A program made the translations under genes and the position numbers. This document shows positions 36,001-64,000 of a stretch of DNA of 64,000 nt, in pieces (the first letter of the stretch is position 1; each line of letters starts with the position of its first letter). The notes beneath the pieces were generated by a model that did no database searches, had not been told where the DNA came from, and worked only from the letters and a program-made list of their open reading frames with translations. The stretch lies in the NCBI RefSeq assembly GCF_932526225.1, contig NC_064040.1, positions 16,415,994 to 16,479,993 on the forward strand, written 5' to 3'. Source of the stretch: Nematostella vectensis. Taxonomy: Eukaryota > Cnidaria > Anthozoa > Actiniaria > Edwardsiidae.

Positions 36001-38502
36001 CAGTAATGGACAACTAAAGGAATGTGTAAGGATTGGCTTTCAGTTTTAAAAACATATGAAACATTTAGCTTTGTTTTGTTATTAAAAGGAAATTTACATT
36101 AACTAAAATTATAGTATTAAGATTTTAATATAAGACTGCGGGGGATGTACAGTGGTTGAGTCAGAAATTGGGGTCAACTAACAATTCCTGTGATAGTAAT
36201 TTGAAAAACCCGGATAAATCATGTTTACATAACAAGCCATAAAAGAAAGTCTTTACAGATAGGACATGCTGCTTTTCATAGGAAGCGAAATGTTTTAAAG
36301 TTATTTTTTGGCATGTTTGTTTTCGGTGAATGAAAGACCTATCATATCATGAGATCATGCCGGGGTGTACGCACGACTACATGAGGAAATTCAAAAATCA
36401 CATAATATTGCTTTCAACAAAAGCCACATCCTCTTAATATTTTGCATCGGTAGTATAAGGGTTGTTCGAGTGTATTACTCAGTGTGCTTTTGTCATTGCT
36501 TTTGTCATTCCATCTTCTCGGCCAAACCGGCTGCCTAAAATGTGTCGGTAAATATTCGCTCGTGTGGGATTTCGTGCTAAAATACATTTTTGGTTGTCGA
36601 ATGAATATTAATTTTTAGGGGTGATGTTTACAGGAAATGAGATTTATAGTGTCAGAGTCATATGTTGGAACCGCAAAATGTTTAGAGTGTGATGGAAGGT
36701 CAAAAGTTTGGTTGATCTGAGCAAAGCTGTGGTATGTTTATATATGCTGTATTCCTTTCAGTAGCAATTTAATGTTGTGTATTTGTTTTAGACTCTGTTT
36801 ATGGGTTTAACGCCGGGCAATGTAATAAATAGAAGTATTGTGTTGGAATTTAATATTTTTAAGATACGTTGTTTGAAATCGATTCGCTGTTAACCCTTAA
36901 TTATGCTTCAAGTATTTCTTCTGCTTTCCCTTTGTCCATTACCGCAATTCCTTGGGGTTAATTTCGGGGACTCCTCGGTATCGTTTCGGGTCCGAGGATC
37001 AGTTGGGGTACTTTTGGGGATCATTTCGGGTCCTGGGATCGTTTCGGGTCCTGGGATCATTTCGGGTCCTGTACATAAATCCTACTGGTAAATCCGATAA
37101 GTGATTAATCTGTTTCGCCTGTGGACAGTTTTCTCACTGATTGCTCTCTCATTATCGTTGTCACAAGGCGGAATGACTGACAACCCAACAGAGACCGCCG
37201 AGGTATACAATCCCATCAGAAACACGTGGTCATTCGTGCCAGTCCCACGCATCCCTCGTCGTAACCACGCAGCCGTTGCCACGGAAACTCATCTTTACGT
37301 CATCGGGGGTGACAGTGACGGAATTGAGCCTACAGTAAGTGTGGAAAGGTTCGATCCAGCGGCTTCAGCTTGGAATTTTGTGCTACCCATGAGCTGCGGA
37401 AGGAGCGGAGCTTGCGCAGTAGTGAGAGATAACAAGCTGCACGTGATTGGTGGATGGAATGGGTACCAGACCATTGTGCAATGCGAGACGTTGGACCTTA
37501 CCACGCAACGTTGGAGCAAAATGGCCGGTAACACTCACTAGTTTAACTAATCGTATGGCCGGTAACACTCACTAGTTTACCTAATCGTATGTCCGGTAAC
37601 ACTCACTAGCTTCACTAATCGTATGGCTTCAACAGATAAGTCTGGTTGACGATTTATTTTAAAAACTCACTACTTTTGGGCAATAAAATATAAATGCGTT
37701 ATTTTGTAGGATTGATTGAATTTCACAGCTATTGAGAATGATTTAGTTTTTACTGAAACGACATTGTTCTTTTGTACAATGTAACGAGTTGAAATCAGAA
37801 ACTTCAAAACATATCCAATCAATTGGATATAGTTTGGACTCACAGATGGATTGGCGAATCAGCAGTTAGAACTGTGCTACTTTATCAAATATTTTATATT
37901 TAAAAAGACAAATAAATTACAGACGTTACAGCTTTGTACCCTTTCGAGTCTATTTACAACATTGGAGGTTCTTTCGCACCCAGTCTAACATGACATAAGC
38001 AGAAACAAAAGTAGAAAACGAAGAATATAGAAATTTGTTGTGGACTAACGCGACTTAAGCGGAAAGCGAAGTCAGGTATGGGCGCCTAGCGTATGCTCTT
38101 AGATTTTGGTGGCTCACACACGAAATGTTTTCTGCTTGTGTTGATTCTGTAATATCGCGAATCCCTTCTTTGCCCACAACGAGTGCATCTCTTACTATAT
38201 CGTGTCAGTTAGAACTTTAGGATGACAATGGCGCTCATTTCAGATTTTTCATTACATCCTTAGATCTGAACGAGTGTAGACAACACGCCCAGGCGGTGAT
38301 GATTGATAGAACAATCTACGTAATTGGTGGTCACGATGGCAACAAGCACGTAGACTCTATCGAGTATTATGATTCGTCGTTGTGCAAGTGGCAGCTATTG
38401 AGGACTATGCCCCTGTCGAGACGGGGCTATAAATGCGCGTCATTTCAAGTGCTGGATAAATATCTGATACCTGTTGACATACCAAGTAATGGCGGCCTCT
38501 GA
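33032..38502 (+). CDS. Kelch-like protein (BTB-BACK-kelch), probable CUL3 adaptor
   Basis: Five exons: 33032-33664, 33751-34115, 34486-34694, 37168-37527 and 38264-38502; phases 0, 2, 1, 1; 601 aa. The ATG is in good context (AAAATGGCG). Exon 1 encodes the BTB domain (LCDVTLRHNERRIPCHKVVL, AARSPYFRHLF) and the start of BACK (FLELSEEELAEVL), which continues in exon 2. The rest is about six kelch repeats with diagnostic blocks YAIGG, LYVIGGDSDG, LHVIGGWNG and IYVIGGHDGNKHVDSIEYYD. Proteins of this build bind cullin-3 through BTB/BACK and recruit substrates with the kelch propeller. The human orthologue cannot be named from memory. Intron 3 (2.5 kb) holds an array and a transposon. The exon 4 donor is tandemly repeated. 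Confidence 0.92.
34985..37115. repeat. Degenerate 16-18-bp AT-rich array split by a transposon
   Basis: Units such as CTGATAAATCCTATAA run from about 34985 to 35887. A few more (TAAATCCTACTGGTAAATCC) resume directly after the 1188-bp element at 37076. All lies in intron 3 of the kelch gene. Confidence 0.9.
35888..37075. mobile_element. 1188-bp non-autonomous transposon with about 115-bp terminal inverted repeats
   Basis: The left end TGTACAGGACCCGAAATTAT runs to ATGAACCCCAAGGAATT (about 36000). The right end (about 36952 to 37075) is its reverse complement, with an extra GGACCCGAAA sub-repeat. TAAA flanks both sides, a possible 4-bp target duplication, though the host array also contains TAAA. 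The interior of about 950 bp has no recognisable transposase. Confidence 0.88.
37521..37626 (+). repeat. 34-bp repeat, three copies, of the kelch exon-4 donor junction
   Basis: Exon 4 ends ATGGCCG, followed by the donor GTAACACTCACTAG. The whole junction recurs at 37555 and 37589 and begins again at 37623, so three near-identical donors stand in series. Confidence 0.9.
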
Positions 38503-38969
38503 TGATGGAGTAGCTCAATCCTGATGCCTCTCGAACCTTCGCCAACTTGAGCCTTCTGCTAAGTCGAGCAAAAAGTAATCTTGGATTTGCTTCGTACAAT
38601 TCTGTGTCTTTACCCCCAATCACTCGAACTTTTAATAAGGGTATTGCTAATATCTAATTAAGGTGATGACAATTAGTAATAGGTTTATTTTTATAATCTA
38701 AAAGGAATACAGGTGGTATTTATTATGGACCATCACGTTATTACAATAATTGTTGAGACACTTATCGAACCGAGACAAAATGCAATGTCGTGTATATATT
38801 CAAAGCCGGCCATATATTCATAGTTGAGTAAGAGGATAACTGCCAACATCTAAAGTTTAACTGAACTGCGTTAACATATTTTCTGAACTTTCACACATTT
38901 ACCCCAATATTAGCTTACAAACACCAAGCGCTCCGTACAAATTACAAGAGCCGTGGGCTTGACCTGTGC
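38503..38969. other. Region between the convergent kelch and JAK 3' ends
   Basis: No gene seen. It must hold the kelch 3' UTR and, if the JAK transcript crosses its 3' array, the JAK 3' end. A minus-strand AATAAA near 38684 is a possible JAK polyadenylation signal. Confidence 0.4.
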
Positions 38970-39673
38970 CCTTCCTATCCTAACAGCGTGCTTGAGAGGC
39001 GATACCATCAGGTCCATACACCCTGTGTCCTTCCTATCCTGACAGCGTGCTTGAGAGGCGATACCATCAGGTCCATACACCCTGTGTCCTTCCTATCCTA
39101 ACAGTGTGCTTGAGAGGCGATGCCATCAGGTCCATACACCCTGTGTCCTTCCTATCCTAACAGCGTGCTTGAGAGGCGATACCATCAGGTCAATACACAC
39201 TGTGTCCTTCCTATCATAACAGCGTGCTTGAGAGGCGATACCATCAGGTCCATACACCCTGTGTCCTTCCTATCCTAACAGTGTGCTTGAGAGGCGATGC
39301 CATCAGGTCCATACACCCTGTGTCCTTCCTATCCTAACAGTGTGCTTGAGAGGCGATACCATCAGGTCCATACACCCTGTGTCCTTCCTATCCTAACAGT
39401 GTGCTTGAGAGGCGATACCATCAGGTCCATACACCCTGTGCCCTTCCTATCCTAACAGCGTGCTTGAGAGGCGATGCCATCAGGTCCATACACCCTGTGT
39501 CCTTCCTATTCTAACAGCCTGCTTGAGAGGCGATGCCATCAGGTCCATACACCCTGTGTCCTTCCTATCCTAACAGCGTGCTTGAGAGGGGATACCATCA
39601 GGTCCATACACCGTGTGTCCTTCCTATCCTAACAGCGTGCTTGAGAGGCGATGCAATCAGGTCCATACACACA
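38970..39673 (-). repeat. 59-bp array, about 12 copies, in the JAK 3' UTR
   Basis: Units of exactly 59 bp (plus strand CTTCCTATCCTAACAGCGTG and on to GGTCCATACACCCTGTGTC) start within a few bases after the JAK stop codon. The first unit reads directly on from the TGA as TGTGTATGGACCTGATTGC. The array would be transcribed as 3' UTR unless an earlier poly(A) site is used. Confidence 0.92.
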
Positions 39674-62240
<22,567 letters not shown>

Positions 62241-62867
62241 GCTTTAGATGACAAAGAACTCAACACATCTAGAAACCGTTGTGGTATGGGACTTCATACA
62301 ACGTGACACAGTAGTTATGGACCTTCCGTAGTTATAGAGCTTCCTTTCACGGGGAAAGTCTTTAGTTTCTTGGTGTCTTACGGGAGATTCCCGGAAAAAC
62401 AGGAAGTCTCGTATCATAGCCTCGATCTCATGTTGCCCGAGGAATACTCGTGTTAACCGGAAGTGTCAAGTTAGTAGATTGAAAAGTTCCCTTTTGTCGT
62501 ATGAATTAAATAATAATCGCATCCTAACATTACACATGTACAATAATAGATGTTCATCTATGTACCATGCTTTATTAGACGAAAGACGTACTAATAGTGC
62601 CGTTTTTACGAGTCTTTACCGAGTGTTACACGAGATGTATCCGAGAAACATCCGAGCACTTACCGTGCTTCTAAATGCGTCTCAGATTTCACCCTTGACT
62701 CAACAGTTGGGCGCGAAGGTTTACTCGTTGTTTTATGGCCGATCACGCTTCATAAACACATCTTTATCAGTCTTCACAGCTGCGTGTGATGTTTAGCTAA
62801 AAGCCAAACAATTCTCCGATTGTTTTTTCCCGATTTCTGTGTTAGAAATCGGCTGCCTCACCTTAGA
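62241..62867. promoter_or_regulatory. Probable shared promoter, JAK / TSR gene
   Basis: 627 bp separate divergent start codons. No clear TATA box or repeated motif was identified; the call rests on arrangement. Confidence 0.4.
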
Positions 62868-63547
62868 ATGCCGCTCGTAAAACGGCTAATCATCCTTTCT
62901 ATTGCAATGGCGGGATTTGTTGTGGCTGCACTGGTATTTATGCAATCACAGTCGACGCCAGGCGGCTTCTCGGCTTGGAGCGAGTGGAGCGTGTGCACTA
63001 GAACGTGCGGTGAAGGACTACAGGGGAAAATTCGTAAATGCAATAGCCCCACCCCAGGGCCCTTTGGTAAACGCTGCACTGGAGCCAATGTGATCACACG
63101 AAAATGCAAGGAGGCACACTGTCCAATAGATGGAGGGCTGTCTGAATGGAGCGAGTTTGGTAATTGTGATAAGTCTTGTGGAAGAGGTGTGCAAAAGAGG
63201 GTGAGAACATGCACCAACCCTTCGCCTCTGTTCGGTGGTAAAGACTGTGCTGGGGCTATGGAAGAGACAAAGGCCTGCAACACACATCCTTGTCCTGTTA
63301 ACGGTGGCTTCTCGGAATGGAGTGTGTTCAGTAACTGTACCCTGGATGATGGTTACTGTGGGGAGGGTAAAAAAGTCAGAACACGGACGTGTACCAAGCC
63401 AACACCTGCATTTGGGGGTAGACCATGTTCGGGACCTGTGGCTGAAACTCACTCTTGCATTATACCATGCCCTACAACTCAGAAAACAACAACAAAACCA
63501 TCTACGACATCACAAGATGCACCAACAAACTTGACTGCGACAGCTGT
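62868..63547 (+). CDS. Three-TSR protein, probably continuing into an FN3 domain (3' partial)
   Basis: ATG at 62868 starts MPLVKRLIILSIAMAGFVVA, a signal peptide or signal anchor. Three thrombospondin type-1 repeats follow: FSAWSEWSVCTRTCGEG, LSEWSEFGNCDKSCGRG and FSEWSVFSNCTLDDGYCGEG. The first two carry the C-x-x-(S/T)-C-G site that is O-fucosylated in this family, and repeat 1 has the W-x-x-W C-mannosylation motif. A Thr-rich linker leads to DAPTNLTATA, typical of the start of a fibronectin type III domain. A TAA occurs at 63549, but the overlapping CTGT/GTAAGC is a good splice donor, so I read the gene as continuing past the window. If the stop is used instead, the protein is 227 aa. Likely extracellular matrix, guidance or adhesion. 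Confidence 0.8.
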
Positions 63548-64000
63548 GTAAGCGTCTGTGAGAAAATATAACTTAAAAAAGTTTATCACCTTATGCACTA
63601 GTCAATTGAAACCCCCACCCTCATGGTCCCGGAAAGGGTGGGGTATTAGACTTTGACCCTGTACAAAACTAAGAAAAGCCCCCACCCCTACGGGACAAAA
63701 CTGCAGTCAAATGTCCCTACCCCTCGGGATGCAAACTGAAAAAAGCCTTTATCTTTCAAAGCCAGTACTCTTCAGTGGGTACCTATTTTTCAATAACTAT
63801 AAAAATAACAGTTATTTGAAAAAAGAAACAAATAATTATCCTCATATGGCATTAGTTATCATTCATATTCGTTTTTGCACATTTCGCCATGCACTTTGCC
63901 ACACGCTGATACATGGAATTGCTTGCTACAGCAAATTAGCTAATTGGGTACAAAAAGCATCAATTAGGATTCTTAGAAATTCTAAGCAAAAGTTTTTATC
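63548..64000. other. Downstream of the TSR exon, probably intron
   Basis: Contains two or three related C-rich blocks (CCCCCACCCTCATGGTCCCG, GCCCCCACCCCTACGGGACA, CCCTACCCCTCGGGATG), probably relics of a short repeat. No exon is visible before the window ends. Confidence 0.45.

Overview
This is a eukaryotic, animal window. Genes are built from many small exons with GT/AG splice sites, and all but one recognised gene has clear human orthologues or families. The gene set (JAK, ZFYVE1, RTF1, a kelch-like protein, a mitochondrial leucine-rich-repeat protein, a thrombospondin-repeat protein), the strong match of exon phases to vertebrate proteins, and the number of minisatellites and short inverted-repeat transposons suggest an early-branching invertebrate. 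An anthozoan cnidarian such as Nematostella is my best guess, but the species cannot be proven from this sequence. I joined exons by hand from splice consensus, reading phase and remembered family sequences; no alignment was run.

Layout, left to right. A 102-bp tandem array (1-808) precedes the last three exons of a DMAC2L/ATP5S homologue (1074-2126, +). A three-exon gene (3722-6058, -) encodes an unrecognised secreted or single-pass membrane protein with a 16-residue basic repeat. ZFYVE1/DFCP1 (7973-19526, -) has its P-loop domain and both FYVE fingers; its introns hold a 3-kb array of 25-bp units and a transposon-like element carrying a decayed RecQ-like helicase. A one-exon 85-aa membrane microprotein (20719-20976, -) is divergent from RTF1 (21489-30734, +, 18 exons, complete). 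A BTB-BACK-kelch gene (33032-38502, +) converges on a JAK-type tyrosine kinase (39674-62240, -, 28 exons, about 1904 aa). JAK is divergent from a three-TSR gene that runs off the right edge (62868 onward, +).

Two things stand out. First, the JAK gene has the full FERM-SH2-pseudokinase-kinase order, but a single 2443-bp exon places about 814 mostly disordered residues, rich in tyrosine motifs and with an internal 19-residue tandem repeat, between the pseudokinase and kinase domains. Reading phase shows the exon belongs to the transcript. Second, at least four minisatellites in three genes begin exactly at a 5' splice site and are tandem copies of that exon/intron junction, so each unit carries a copy of the donor. 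One further array ends at a 3' splice site and another starts just after the JAK stop codon.

The genes act in unrelated pathways (transcription elongation, autophagy membranes, cytokine-type signalling, protein turnover), so nothing here behaves as an operon or cluster. The head-to-head spacings at 20977-21488 and 62241-62867 suggest shared promoters.
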